Part shown: piece by piece, positions 38,722 to 47,503 of the stretch
Layout of the letters: each line of letters starts with the position of its first letter
Position numbering within the stretch: position 1 is the stretch's first letter
Source of the DNA: CAXTPV01 sp965276715
GTDB taxonomy: Bacteria; Pseudomonadota; Alphaproteobacteria; Acetobacterales; Acetobacteraceae
DNA: 64,000 nucleotides
Assembly (NCBI GenBank): GCA_965276715.1
Contig: OZ255622.1
Location: forward strand, 806,001 to 870,000
Direction of reading: 5' to 3'
The notes under the pieces: generated by a model
What the model was told of the DNA's origin: nothing
Database searches by the model: none
Seen by the model: only the letters and a program-made list of their open reading frames with translations
Position numbers and translations under genes: made by a program

Positions 38722-39993
38722 ATGATAGGCCCGAACCTCGTGAGGATCGCGCACGTGAGATGGCGGATCTGGTGTCATGCCGCCATGGCCTGGGCGGTGG
38801 TCTGGGACGGCCGGGCGGCTGACCTCGCGCGGCCGAGTTTCGCCGACGCGGTGCAAGCGGCCTGGTCGCAGTCGCCGGAACGCACCGCGCTCGAGGGCGA
38901 GCGCGGTGCCGCGGCCGCCCGGGCGAACGCCGGACAGGCCTTCTTCCCGGACGGCCCGACGCTGACCGGGCAATTCGCCGACGATCATTTCAGGCCCGCC
39001 AGCAATCTCGGCTACACGACCTATGTCGGGCAGTTGACGACGCCGGTGTGGCTGCCGGGCGAGGGCGGGGCGACGGTGCGGACGGCGGAGGCCGACGTTG
39101 CCCGGATCGGGGCCTCGAGCGAGGCGGCGCATCTGGGTGTGGCGCGGCAAGTGCTGGAGGCAGCGGCGAACCTGGTCCTCGCCGCCGACGAGACGGCGCT
39201 GGCGCGGCAGCGTCTGGCGGCTTCGCGATCGCTGGCGATCCAGGCGCAGCGCCTGGCTCGAGCAGGCGAGCAGCCGCTGATCGACAGTCAGGCGGCCGAC
39301 GGCGCGTTGGCGACATCCGAGATCGCGGCGTCGGACGCGCAAGCGCAGGAGGAGGCGGCACGGGAGTCGTTCCGCGTGTTGACCGGGCTCGACACCGCTC
39401 CGGACCTCACCGCGCCGCCGGCGATCGTGACGGCCACGCAAATCATGCCCGGCCAAGCCGACATCGAACGGCAACCCGAAATGCTGGCGGCCTCGCGGGC
39501 GCTGCAGGCGGCCGACGCGAACCTTCGTCTCATCCGGATCGGAGACCGACCCGATCCGCAGGTCGGGGTCCAGGTCATCCGGCAGCGGCAGTTCCAGGCG
39601 TCGTGGGACACGCAGTATGGCGTCGTCGTGACGCTGCCGTTCGGCAGCCGGGCGCGCAACCTGCCGCGGATCGCGGCCGCCGAGAGCCAGCATGCCAGTG
39701 CGCTCGCCGAGCTCGAGCGGTCGCGGCGTCGGGTGCTGGTCGATCTGACCCGATCCTGGGCGCAGCTCGCCGCGGCACGACGGGCGCAGGGGGCCTCGGC
39801 ACGGGCGGCCGCGGCGCTGGGCATGCGCCAGGGCGAGATCGAGCGGGCGTGGCGGCTGGGCGAGATGCCGGAAATCGAGGTCATCCGCGCGCAGCAGCTC
39901 GCCTTCGACGCGCGGGCGACCGAAGCGCGGAACAAGGTCCTGATCGAGGCCGCGACCTGGCGAATGGCGTTCGCCGAAGGCATCCTGCCCTGA
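38722..39993 (+). CDS. TolC-family outer-membrane efflux protein (CusC/CzcC-like)
   Basis: The 423-residue protein is largely helical with two repeated halves, as in TolC/CzcC channels. An N-terminal signal-like segment (about residues 8-30) is followed by FADAVQAAWSQSPERTALEG, and later by DPQVGVQVIRQRQFQASWDT and VVTLPFGSRARNLPRIAAAE, the usual hairpin entry of CzcC-type proteins. It should form the outer channel of the tripartite pump with the next two genes, with which it overlaps or nearly abuts. The start is uncertain. ATG 38722 sits in a perfect ATCATATGAT palindrome, and later in-frame starts would shorten the signal. Confidence 0.85.
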   Translation: MIGPNLVRIAHVRWRIWCHAAMAWAVVWDGRAADLARPSFADAVQAAWSQSPERTALEGERGAAAARANAGQAFFPDGPTLTGQFADDHFRPASNLGYTTYVGQLTTPVWLPGEGGATVRTAEADVARIGASSEAAHLGVARQVLEAAANLVLAADETALARQRLAASRSLAIQAQRLARAGEQPLIDSQAADGALATSEIAASDAQAQEEAARESFRVLTGLDTAPDLTAPPAIVTATQIMPGQADIERQPEMLAASRALQAADANLRLIRIGDRPDPQVGVQVIRQRQFQASWDTQYGVVVTLPFGSRARNLPRIAAAESQHASALAELERSRRRVLVDLTRSWAQLAAARRAQGASARAAAALGMRQGEIERAWRLGEMPEIEVIRAQQLAFDARATEARNKVLIEAATWRMAFAEGILP

Positions 39994-41195
39994 GCAGAAG
40001 CGGACGCGTCGCCGTCCTGGCCAGTGTCGGTGCGATCGCGCTGGGCGGGATGTTCGCGGCGGGTCGGATGAGCGTGGCACCTCGCGGCAAACCGGCGGAC
40101 GCGGCCAGTCAGGCCGGGACATCGTCGAGCAACGATGTGAGCCTCGGCGACGAGGCGCGACGCGAAATCGGGCTGACGCTCGCGGCCGCCGAGCGAACCC
40201 GCCTGCAGGGGCATCTGGGCGTGACGGCCTATGTGTCGGCCGATCAGGAGCGCAGTGCGACGCTGCGGCCGTTCGGACGCGGCCGCATCCTGACGGTGCT
40301 GGTCCGGCCGGGCGACAAGGTGCATCGCGGCGAGGCGCTCGTCACCTACGACGATCTGTCGCTGTCGGAATTGCGGGCGCAGATGGCGGGTGCGCAGGCG
40401 ATGCAGTCCCAGGCGGATGCGAGCGCGCTCGCGGCTCGCGAGGCGTACGCGCGCGGGCGCGCCCTGGTGGGTACGGTGCTCGCGGCCTCCGAGGTCGAGC
40501 GCCGGCGTGCGGCGCTGGTGCAGGCGAACGCCGCGGTCGCGACCCAGCGCGCGACGCTGCTCGACCTGCGCCGGCGGATGGCGCTGTTCACGCCCGACGT
40601 CAACCGGGCACCGGGCGTGTCGGCGGTGACGGCACCGCTCGACGGCTATGTGCTGAGCGTCGGGATCAGTCCCGGCGACATGGTCGAGGCGGGCCGTGCG
40701 ATGGTGACGCTCGCCGATCTGTCGGACGTGTGGGTGCTCGCCTCGGTGTTCCAGAACGACGTGCAGCGGATCGAGCCGGGCGGGGCGGCGATCATCACGG
40801 TGCCGGGGCTGCCCGGGCGCGTGTTCCAGGCGTCGGTCGCCGACATCGGACGCACGCTCGATCCGCGCACCGGCGCGGTGCAGGTGCGCTGCGTGGTCGC
40901 GAACCCGGACCGCAGCCTGCGGATCGGCATGCTGGCGAACGCGCAGTTGCCGACCGGGGGCGGCACCGAGGCGATCACGATCCCGGCCGCCGCGATCCAG
41001 CAGATCGACGGCAAGCCCACGGTGTTCGTCTCGCTCGGCGGCGGCAAGTTCCGGCGGCAGCGGGTCGAGACCGGGCTGCAGACGCCCGACCGGGTGGTGG
41101 TGCGCGAGGGGCTGAAGGCGGGCGAGCAGGTGGTGGCGCGGGGGAGCTTCGCGTTGAAATCGCAGGCGCTGCAATCCGAGATCAGCGGGGACTGA
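39990..41195 (+). CDS. Periplasmic adaptor of an HME-RND efflux pump, CTG start
   Basis: The 401-residue protein is a membrane-fusion (HlyD/CusB) adaptor. A signal anchor (GRVAVLASVGAIALGGMFAA) is followed by a barrel/lipoyl half (FGRGRILTVLVRPGDKVHRG), a coiled-coil hairpin (about residues 120-200), the second lipoyl half (SAVTAPLDGYVLSVGISPGD) and a C-terminal barrel. Between the upstream frame and the anchor there is no ATG, GTG or TTG. CTG 39990 overlaps the tolC stop (CTGA) and has GAAGG nine bases upstream. ATG 40050 would remove most of the anchor. It links the channel to the cusA-like pump. Confidence 0.83.
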   Translation: MSRSGRVAVLASVGAIALGGMFAAGRMSVAPRGKPADAASQAGTSSSNDVSLGDEARREIGLTLAAAERTRLQGHLGVTAYVSADQERSATLRPFGRGRILTVLVRPGDKVHRGEALVTYDDLSLSELRAQMAGAQAMQSQADASALAAREAYARGRALVGTVLAASEVERRRAALVQANAAVATQRATLLDLRRRMALFTPDVNRAPGVSAVTAPLDGYVLSVGISPGDMVEAGRAMVTLADLSDVWVLASVFQNDVQRIEPGGAAIITVPGLPGRVFQASVADIGRTLDPRTGAVQVRCVVANPDRSLRIGMLANAQLPTGGGTEAITIPAAAIQQIDGKPTVFVSLGGGKFRRQRVETGLQTPDRVVVREGLKAGEQVVARGSFALKSQALQSEISGD

Positions 41196-41196
41196 G

Positions 41197-44100
41197 ATGG
41201 CCGGCCTGACCGCGATCGCGCTCCGGTTCCGCGCGCTGCTGTTCGTCTTCGCGGGCCTGCTGGTCGTGGGCGGCATGCTCGACATCTGGTTCCTGCCGGT
41301 GGAATCGGTGCCCGACATCTCGCCGCGTGAAGTGCTGGTCACGATCGTGGCGCCCGGCCTCGCGCCGGAGACGGTCGAGAAGCTGGTGACGTTCCCGGTC
41401 GAGAGCGAGCTGACGGGGCTGCCGGGCGTGGTGGATCTGCGGTCGATCTCGCGGTTCGGCGTGTCCGTCGTCTATGTCGAGTTCGACGACGGGACCGACA
41501 TCTTCCAGGATCGGGCCTACGTCAACGAGCGGCTCGCGGCGGCCAAGCAGAAGATCACCGCGGTCAACGTCACGCCAATGATCGGCCCGCTGTCGACCGG
41601 GCTCGGCGAGATCATGCAGTTCCAATTGGCCGGACCCGGCCATTCGCTGATGGAACTGAACACGCTGATGACGTGGCAGGTGGCGCCGATGCTCAAGCAG
41701 GTGCCGGGTGTGGCCGACCTCAACATCAACGGCGGCAGCACCGAGACGTTCGGGGTGGCACTCGATGACGCGGCGCTGACGCGCTACGGGATTTCGCCGG
41801 GCGAGGTGTTCGCGGCCGTCGACGGCAACAACGCGGCGGCCGGCGGCGCCTGGATCGAGCACAACCAGGAACAGCAGGTGATCGTGGGCTCCGGGCTGAT
41901 CGGCAGCCTGGCCGATCTCGGCGGGATCGTGCTGCGGACCGGGACCGACGGGACGCCCGTGTATGTGCGCGACGTCGCGCGTGTGGCCGCGGCGCCGCGC
42001 GTGCGGCTGGGCGCGGTGACACGCGACGGACAGGGCGAGATCGTCAACGCGGTCGTGCTGATGCTGGAGGGGCACAATTCGGGCGACGTGGTGCGCGCGA
42101 TCGATGCCGAGCTGCCGGTGATCGCCAAGACGTTGCCGAAGGGTGTGACGATCAAGCCGTTCTACCGCCGGCGCGACCTGACGGCGCGGACGATCGCCAC
42201 CGTGCGTGACAATCTGCTGTTCGGCGCGCTGCTGGTGATGGTGGTGCTGCTGGTGGTGCTGGGCGACTGGCGGGCGGCGCTGGTGGTGACGTCGGTCATT
42301 CCGCTGTCGCTGATCGTGGCGATGGTTGGCATGCACCATCTCGGGATCTCGGCCAACCTGATGAGCCTGGGCGCGATCGATTTCGGCATGATCGTGGATG
42401 GCTCGGTGGTGATGGTCGAGAACACGCTGCGCCGCCGGCAGGGACGCGAGCGCGAGCCGCGCGTGCGCACGATCGGGTCGGCGGCGGCCGAGGTCGCGCG
42501 GCCGATCGCGTTCGCGGTGGCGATCATCGTGATCGTCTATCTGCCGGTGCTGAGCCTGCAGAGCATCGAAGGCAAGATGTTCAAGCCGATGGCCGAGACG
42601 GTCATCCTCGCGTTGCTCGCCTCGCTGCTGCTGGCGCTGACCTGGATCCCGGCGATCGCGTCGGTGGTGCTCCGGCGGGAGACGCCGGCGCGCGAATCTT
42701 GGGTGGTGCGTCAGGCGCGGCGCGCCTACACGCCGACGCTCGCCTGGTGCGAGGGCCACCGGGCGGTGGTGGTGACGCTGGCCGGGGTGCTGTTCGCGCT
42801 GTCGGTGTTCGTCGCCCGCGGTTTCGGGGGAGAGTTCATCCCCAAGCTCGAGGAGGGATCGCTGGTGGTCACGTCGGTGCGGCTGCCGAGTGCGGCGCTG
42901 CCGACCTCGATCGCCGACACGACGACCATCGAGCGCGTGCTGAAACGGTTCCCCGAGGTGACGACGGTGGTGAGCAACACCGGAACGGCGGCGATCCCCA
43001 CCGATCCGATGGGGGTGAACCAGACCGACAGTTTCGTGATGCTCAAGCCGCCCGGCCAGTGGAAGACGGCGCACAGCCAGGACGGGCTGGTGAGCGCGTA
43101 TGGAAAGGCGCTGGAGGACGCGGTGCCGGACAGCATGTTCACCTGGAGCCAGCCGGTGCAGATGCGGATGGACGATCTGCTGGAAGGCGTGAAGACCGAC
43201 GTCGCGATCTCGATCTACGGCGACGACCTGGCGGCGTTGCAGTCGCTGGCGGCCAAGGTGTCGGCCGTGGTGGCGCATGTGCCGGGTGCGGCCGACACCG
43301 CACCCGAGGAGGTGGCGGGATTGCCGTTCCTGCATATCGATGTCGACCATGCGGCGGCGTCGCGGCGAGGCATCAACGCGAGCGCGGTGCTCGACGTGGT
43401 CTCGGCGATCGGCGGTCATATCGGCAGCACGATCGTGATCGGCGGCGCGCAGCTCAACACGCAGGTGCGCTACCGGGCGGAGGACCGGACGACGATCGAC
43501 CGGATCCGGAACCTGCGCGTGCAGCGCCCGGGCGGCGGCAGCGTGCCGTTGTCGGAGGTGGCCAGGATCTCGCTCGCGGACGGGCCGTCGCAGGTGAGCC
43601 GCGACCATGTGCAGCGTCGCGCGGTGGTGGACACCAATGTGCGCGGACGCGACGCGACGTCGTTCGTGCACGCGGCGCAGCAGGCGGTGGCGGCACGGGT
43701 GCATCTGCCGCAGGGCACCCGGATCGAATGGTCGGGACAGTATCAGCATCTGGCGGAAGCGACCGGGCGGCTGTCGCTGGTGGTTCCGATCGCGCTCGTG
43801 CTGATCTTCGTGATGCTCTATGCGACGTTCAATTCGGCCCGGCTGGCGGCGCTGATCTTCCTCAATCTGCCGATCGCGGTGACAGGCGGGATTTTCGCAC
43901 TCGCCGCACGCGGGCTGCCGTTCAGCGTGTCGGCGGGGATCGGTTTCATCGCGCTGTGCGGCGTGGCGGTGCTGAACGGCGTGGTGCTGGTCAGCACGAT
44001 CGTGGGTTTGCGGGAGAAGGGCCACGATGCGCTCGAGGCGGCGCAGGAGGCGGCGCAGCTGCGGCTCAGGCCGGTGCTGACGACGGCGCTGGTGGCGAGC

Positions 44101-44286
44101 ATCGGGTTCATCCCGATGGCGGTGTCGACCACGGCGGGGGCCGAGGTGGAACGGCCGTTGGCGACCGTGGTGATCGGCGGCCTGATCACGGCGACGCTGC
44201 TGACGCTGCTGGTGCTGCCGGCGCTCTATCCGTGGTTCGTGGGCGAAGCCAGGCGCGAGGACGAGCAGGTGACCGCGGATGTTTAA
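41197..44286 (+). CDS. cusA: HME-RND heavy-metal efflux pump (CusA/CzcA-like)
   Basis: The 1029-residue inner-membrane pump expels metal cations using proton influx. It starts with the first helix and VESVPDISPREVLVTI, has FRALLFVF at the N-terminus, and carries the HME signature GAIDFGMIVDGSVVMVEN in helix 4 with Asp395, Asp401 and Glu408, the proton-relay residues that mark metal rather than drug transport. Two large periplasmic loops separate the two six-helix halves. It begins two bases after the adaptor stop. No regulator (MerR, CusRS or CzcRS-like) is adjacent. The metal cannot be decided between copper/silver and zinc/cobalt/cadmium. Confidence 0.92.
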   Translation: MAGLTAIALRFRALLFVFAGLLVVGGMLDIWFLPVESVPDISPREVLVTIVAPGLAPETVEKLVTFPVESELTGLPGVVDLRSISRFGVSVVYVEFDDGTDIFQDRAYVNERLAAAKQKITAVNVTPMIGPLSTGLGEIMQFQLAGPGHSLMELNTLMTWQVAPMLKQVPGVADLNINGGSTETFGVALDDAALTRYGISPGEVFAAVDGNNAAAGGAWIEHNQEQQVIVGSGLIGSLADLGGIVLRTGTDGTPVYVRDVARVAAAPRVRLGAVTRDGQGEIVNAVVLMLEGHNSGDVVRAIDAELPVIAKTLPKGVTIKPFYRRRDLTARTIATVRDNLLFGALLVMVVLLVVLGDWRAALVVTSVIPLSLIVAMVGMHHLGISANLMSLGAIDFGMIVDGSVVMVENTLRRRQGREREPRVRTIGSAAAEVARPIAFAVAIIVIVYLPVLSLQSIEGKMFKPMAETVILALLASLLLALTWIPAIASVVLRRETPARESWVVRQARRAYTPTLAWCEGHRAVVVTLAGVLFALSVFVARGFGGEFIPKLEEGSLVVTSVRLPSAALPTSIADTTTIERVLKRFPEVTTVVSNTGTAAIPTDPMGVNQTDSFVMLKPPGQWKTAHSQDGLVSAYGKALEDAVPDSMFTWSQPVQMRMDDLLEGVKTDVAISIYGDDLAALQSLAAKVSAVVAHVPGAADTAPEEVAGLPFLHIDVDHAAASRRGINASAVLDVVSAIGGHIGSTIVIGGAQLNTQVRYRAEDRTTIDRIRNLRVQRPGGGSVPLSEVARISLADGPSQVSRDHVQRRAVVDTNVRGRDATSFVHAAQQAVAARVHLPQGTRIEWSGQYQHLAEATGRLSLVVPIALVLIFVMLYATFNSARLAALIFLNLPIAVTGGIFALAARGLPFSVSAGIGFIALCGVAVLNGVVLVSTIVGLREKGHDALEAAQEAAQLRLRPVLTTALVASIGFIPMAVSTTAGAEVERPLATVVIGGLITATLLTLLVLPALYPWFVGEARREDEQVTADV

Positions 44287-44301
44287 TGGCAGCCAGGGGG
44301 T

Positions 44302-44327
44302 CCGGGGGACCGGCCTCGGTCCCCCGG
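44302..44327 (+). terminator. GC-rich hairpin after cusA (repeat family 1, copy 2)
   Basis: An 11-base perfect stem (44302-44312 with 44317-44327) and a GCCT loop follow the cusA stop by 15 bases. Sequence and orientation match the copies after glgX and after the SDR at 47504. It lies between convergent genes and can end both transcripts. Confidence 0.65.
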
Positions 44328-44334
44328 CTTGCCT

Positions 44335-44769
44335 TCAGAACAGCTTGTTGATCAGCTCGTCGCCGATGCCGAAACCGGCACCGGTCTCGATCGCGCGGCC
44401 GAAGCCCGATTGCAGGAAATTGCCGAACATGCCGCCCGCCTGGGGCGGTGCGACCTGCTGCTGCGGGGGATAGCTCGGCGCTCCCCACTGGCCGCCCGCG
44501 CCCGGCACGCCGGCGGCGGGTGCGGCCTGCATCTGCGCCTGGTTGGCGACGTAGCCGTGCAGGGCCTGGAGCAGGTTGCCGACCTGGTCCTGCTCGGAGC
44601 GGAACGAGAGGGCGAGTTCGCGCAGGTCGAGCAGCCATTCGCGCGCCTGCTGGTCGCCGCCTTGAGCGGCGGCCTGGAGCTTGTTGCCGAGGGTCTGCAG
44701 GGCCTGCACCGTCTGCTGGGACTGGCCCTGGAGCTGGCTGTATTGCTGGTCGATGGTCTGGACGTCCAT
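44335..44769 (-). CDS. Small hypothetical protein, DUF2076-like design
   Basis: The 144-residue protein has an N-terminal helical, probably coiled-coil part (MDVQTIDQQYSQLQGQSQQT, then VQALQTLGNKLQAAA), a Pro/Gln-rich middle and a glycine-rich C-terminus (FGRAIETGAGFGIGDELINK). The last part resembles the glycine-zipper end of the DUF2076 protein at 10960-11691, although the conserved DUF2076 N-terminus is missing. There is no signal peptide. ATG 44769 is preferred to ATG 44829, which would add 20 residues. Function unknown. It ends against the cusA hairpin. Confidence 0.6.
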   Translation of the reverse strand: MDVQTIDQQYSQLQGQSQQTVQALQTLGNKLQAAAQGGDQQAREWLLDLRELALSFRSEQDQVGNLLQALHGYVANQAQMQAAPAAGVPGAGGQWGAPSYPPQQQVAPPQAGGMFGNFLQSGFGRAIETGAGFGIGDELINKLF

Positions 44770-44855
44770 GGCGTCGGCTCCCGCGTTCGTGATCAGGGTT
44801 TCGTGTCCGGCCGGGTCATACCACACCATCGAGATCGGCCGGGGAGCAAGCCCGC

Positions 44856-45461
44856 ATGGCGCGCACGTTCGAGATCCATCTCGTCAAGGTCGAGGAGACG
44901 CAAGCGTCCGCCTCCGTGTCCGGCGAGATCGGCAACTGGTATGGGAGCGACCAGATCGCCGGCCGGATCAGAACGCTGCACCAGTCGACGATCTTCTCGG
45001 GCAACCGGCTCTACCGGCTGAGCGACCTGACGGGACGTCCCGCCGTCCGGGGCGACGACGAGCTGATCGCGGTCTGCCGGCGGGCCAGGGATGGTGCGTA
45101 CGAGGTCATGTCGTACGTCAACCGAAGCAACGGAACACAGTTCACGCGGCCCTACTGGACCGCAATCCTGTACGGCTGGGTGTTGTTCCTTGTCTCGTTG
45201 ATCTCGATCCTGCTGATCGTGGGCCTGGTCCTGGCGCCGTTCCTCCTCTACCAGGCGATCAAGATGACCTTCGTGACCTACCCGCAGATCAGGGCGGCCA
45301 ACGCGGAACTGGCGGCCCTGGCCGCAGTGCGGGATCCGGCGGCACTGAGCCGTCGGATCGAGGAGTTCAATGCGGCGACGGTCGTCACGCCGACGGTTGT
45401 CCCGCCGACGCGAGCCGGACGTCTGTTCCAGATCGATCTACCGGACCGGCCATCCTCCTGA
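44856..45461 (+). CDS. Hypothetical protein with two central membrane helices
   Basis: The 201-residue protein begins with a soluble, strand-rich N-domain (RTFEIHLVKVEETQASASVS, YGSDQIAGRI, LYRLSDLTGRP) of about 105 residues. A hydrophobic stretch long enough for two helices (ILYGWVLFLVSLISILLIVG, then LVLAPFLLYQAIK) follows, and a C-terminal helix and Thr/Pro-rich tail. I do not recognise the family. The gene is divergent from the protein at 44335-44769 with an 86-base gap that must hold both promoters, and convergent to the SDR at 45486. Confidence 0.65.
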   Translation: MARTFEIHLVKVEETQASASVSGEIGNWYGSDQIAGRIRTLHQSTIFSGNRLYRLSDLTGRPAVRGDDELIAVCRRARDGAYEVMSYVNRSNGTQFTRPYWTAILYGWVLFLVSLISILLIVGLVLAPFLLYQAIKMTFVTYPQIRAANAELAALAAVRDPAALSRRIEEFNAATVVTPTVVPPTRAGRLFQIDLPDRPSS

Positions 45462-45485
45462 GGCAGCAGGCGATCGTCGGTGCCC

Positions 45486-46343
45486 TCATGCACGCTTCTG
45501 GCGCAATTCGAGCTGGGCGCCGATCAGGCGGTCCACGAGGCGGCTCGGAAGCCGGGTCGGCATGGTCCAGTTCAGCAGCTTGCCCGGCACCGGCGCGTAG
45601 CGCGTGCGGGGCTTGGCCGCCGTGAGCGCCGTTCTCGCGACCTCGCCGATGCGCTCGGGCGCGAGCCCCCTGCGTCCGTTCGTGATCATGATGTCCTGGA
45701 AGGACTTGAACGGCCGCTCCCAGATCGTGCCCGCGAGGTGATCCGACGGGGCGGCTTGCGTCTTGTCCCAGATCGCGGTCACCACGGAACCAGGCCCGAT
45801 GATGACCACGTCGATGCCGACCAGCCGCAATTCCCGGCGCAGGCTTTCGGAGAAGCCCTCCACGCCATGCTTGGCCGCCGCGTAGGCGCCCAGGAACGGC
45901 GGCCCGATCTTGCCGCCGACCGAGCTGATGTTGACGATCCGCCCTTTCGGTCCGGCAAGCGCCGGGTCCGCGCCGAGCAGCGGCGCGAAGGCGCGCGTGA
46001 CGGCGAACACGCCCACGAGGTTCACCTCGATCTGGCGGCGGAAATCGGCGACCGATTGGACCAGCAGCGGGTCCGACAACGACATGCCGGCGTTGTTGAC
46101 CAGCCCGTCCAGCGTGCGGCCGGCCAACTGGGCCCGCACCTTGTCGGCGCCGGCAATGATGGCGTCGTTGTCCTCGACGTCGAAGACGATGGGGACGAAG
46201 CGCTCGCCGAACTCCGTCTGGAGCGCCTCGGCATCCGAGGGCTTGCGCACGCTGCCGAACACGCGCCAGCCACTCCTCGCCATCACGGACGCGATGGCCT
46301 TGCCGATGCCGGTCGACACGCCGGTCACAACCACATTCTTCAT
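45486..46343 (-). CDS. Short-chain dehydrogenase/reductase
   Basis: The 285-residue classical SDR shows the cofactor loop VVTGVSTGIGKAIASVMARS, LVNNAGMSLSDPLL, NISSVGG with the catalytic Ser and YAAAK with catalytic Tyr and Lys. The C-terminus is longer than the minimal fold and resembles the DltE/retinol-dehydrogenase-like subgroup. The ATG lies within a 17-base tandem duplication and overlaps the stop of a six-codon leader. A tetR remnant begins on the other strand just beyond, which suggests that this gene was once controlled by it. The substrate is unknown. Confidence 0.85.
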   Translation of the reverse strand: MKNVVVTGVSTGIGKAIASVMARSGWRVFGSVRKPSDAEALQTEFGERFVPIVFDVEDNDAIIAGADKVRAQLAGRTLDGLVNNAGMSLSDPLLVQSVADFRRQIEVNLVGVFAVTRAFAPLLGADPALAGPKGRIVNISSVGGKIGPPFLGAYAAAKHGVEGFSESLRRELRLVGIDVVIIGPGSVVTAIWDKTQAAPSDHLAGTIWERPFKSFQDIMITNGRRGLAPERIGEVARTALTAAKPRTRYAPVPGKLLNWTMPTRLPSRLVDRLIGAQLELRQKRA

Positions 46344-46360
46344 GCGGGCACGTTCTTCAT
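46340..46360 (-). CDS. Six-codon leader overlapping the SDR start
   Basis: ATG 46360 opens a reading frame MKNVPA that stops at TGA 46342-46340, overlapping the SDR ATG as ATGA. The leader ATG, not the SDR ATG, has the ribosome-binding site (GAGGGG, 46368-46373, spacing seven). The two start regions are a near-exact 17-base tandem duplication. Translation of the SDR may therefore depend on re-initiation. Inferred only. Confidence 0.4.
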   Translation of the reverse strand: MKNVPA

Positions 46361-46365
46361 GCGGG

Positions 46366-46638
46366 AACCCCTCTGTTGCGGTAACGCTGCGGGCGGTCGC
46401 CAAGATCGTCGGCGTGTCGCACAACGCGCCCTACCAGACATTTCCGGGATCGGAGCGCCCTGCTGGCGGCTATCACCGAGCGGGATCTGGATGGACTGAG
46501 GCACGCGTTCGAGGCGCAGTCCGGCGAGAAGCGGGACGCGGGCTCGTCGCTCCTGGCCGCGCGATGCCAATCGAGGCGACGGTGGATTTGCTGCTCGATC
46601 TGCTCATGCGGGGAGGCGGGCCGGCCGAGGTTCGGTAG
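46366..46638 (+). pseudogene. Remnant of a TetR family regulator, frameshifted
   Basis: Frame 1 (from about 46366) encodes a TetR-type HTH (VTLRAVAKIVGVSHNAPYQT, then FPG), where the family consensus continues with a short basic segment and ALLAAI. That continuation (RSALLAAITERDLDGLRHAF) is present one frame later, from 46451. Removing one G from the GGG at 46446-46448 would join them as FPDRSALLAAI. The family-typical first helix is also missing at the 5-prime end, where the divergent SDR begins. A third piece in the first frame (ATVDLLLDLLMRGGGPAEVR, ending 46638) looks like a TetR C-terminus, so most of the ligand domain is gone. Confidence 0.65.
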
Positions 46639-46658
46639 GACCCTTCGTCCGTGACGTG

Positions 46659-47480
46659 TCACCTTCTCGCATCCCGCCGCGAAGGCGCGGTTTCGGCGCG
46701 CACGTGATCGACGAAGGCGCGCAGGCCGGCGGGCATCAGGCGGCGCTCCGGGTAGTAGAGGAACGGCCCGCGGAACGGCGGGCACCAGTCGTCGAGCACG
46801 GTCTCGAGCGCGCCGGCGGCGAGATCGGCGGCGACGAACTCCTCGAACAGGAAGGCGAGGCCGAGGCCGGCGCGCGCGGCCTCGCGCTGCACGTCGCTGG
46901 TGCTGCTGACGAGCGGCCCGGATGGCGCGAACTCGATCGCGCGGCCGCCCTTCCCGAAGGACCAGGCGAGAAGATGGCCGGGCCCGAGCAGGATGCCGAG
47001 GCAGCGGTGCGCGACGAGGTCCTCGGGGGACGCGGGCCGGCCGTGTCGCGCGACATAGGCGGGGGAGCCCACCACCACCTGACGCTGGTCGGCGCCGAGC
47101 GGGACCGCGATCATGTCGGCGGCCAGGCTTTCGCCGTAGCGGATTCCGGCATCGAAGCCGGCGGCGACGATGTCGACCAGGGCGCCCTCGGTGACGATCT
47201 CGACGCGGATCTCGGGGTGGGAGGCGAGGAACGTGAGCACATGCGGGGTCAGGCGGTGGTCGATCGCGGGCGCCGGGCCGTTGATGCGCAGCGTCGCGCG
47301 GACGGCGTCGCCATCGGCGGCGGCGACGGCGCCGTCGATGGTCGCGATCGCGTCCGACACACGCTCGAGCAGGCGCTGGCCCTCGCCGTTGAGCGCCACG
47401 CTGCGCGTGGTGCGGTTGAAGAGCCTGACGCCGAGATCGTCCTCGAGGCGCCAAGGCCGCCAGAATCCATGTTCCGATCG
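46659..47480 (-). pseudogene. LysR-type regulator lacking its DNA-binding domain
   Basis: The frame is open from just after a TGA at 47483-47481 to 46659. It encodes the end of the LysR linker helix (LEDDLGVRLFNRTTRSVALN) and a complete-looking substrate-binding domain (LRINGPAPAIDHRLTPHVLT, FDAGIRYGES, VVVGSPAYVARHGRP, LGLAFLFEEFVAADLAAGAL). The preceding winged helix-turn-helix, about 45 residues, is absent: the DNA upstream belongs to the start region of the divergent SDR at 47504. A GTG at 47399 could still start a truncated protein, which would not bind DNA. It is probably a decayed gene. Confidence 0.75.
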
Positions 47481-47503
47481 TCAACACGACGGAGGACAAC
47501 AGC

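Noticed and set aside
41182..44025. Very long open frame antisense to the cusA-like gene
   Set aside because: It is His/Arg/Asp-rich without any domain and mirrors third-position GC bias of the real pump gene. Similar antisense frames cover glgX, ppdK and ppk.
46659..47399. Complete LysR regulator starting at GTG 47399
   Set aside because: The frame lacks the HTH, and linker-helix residues continue upstream of that GTG until a stop codon, so it is a truncated gene.
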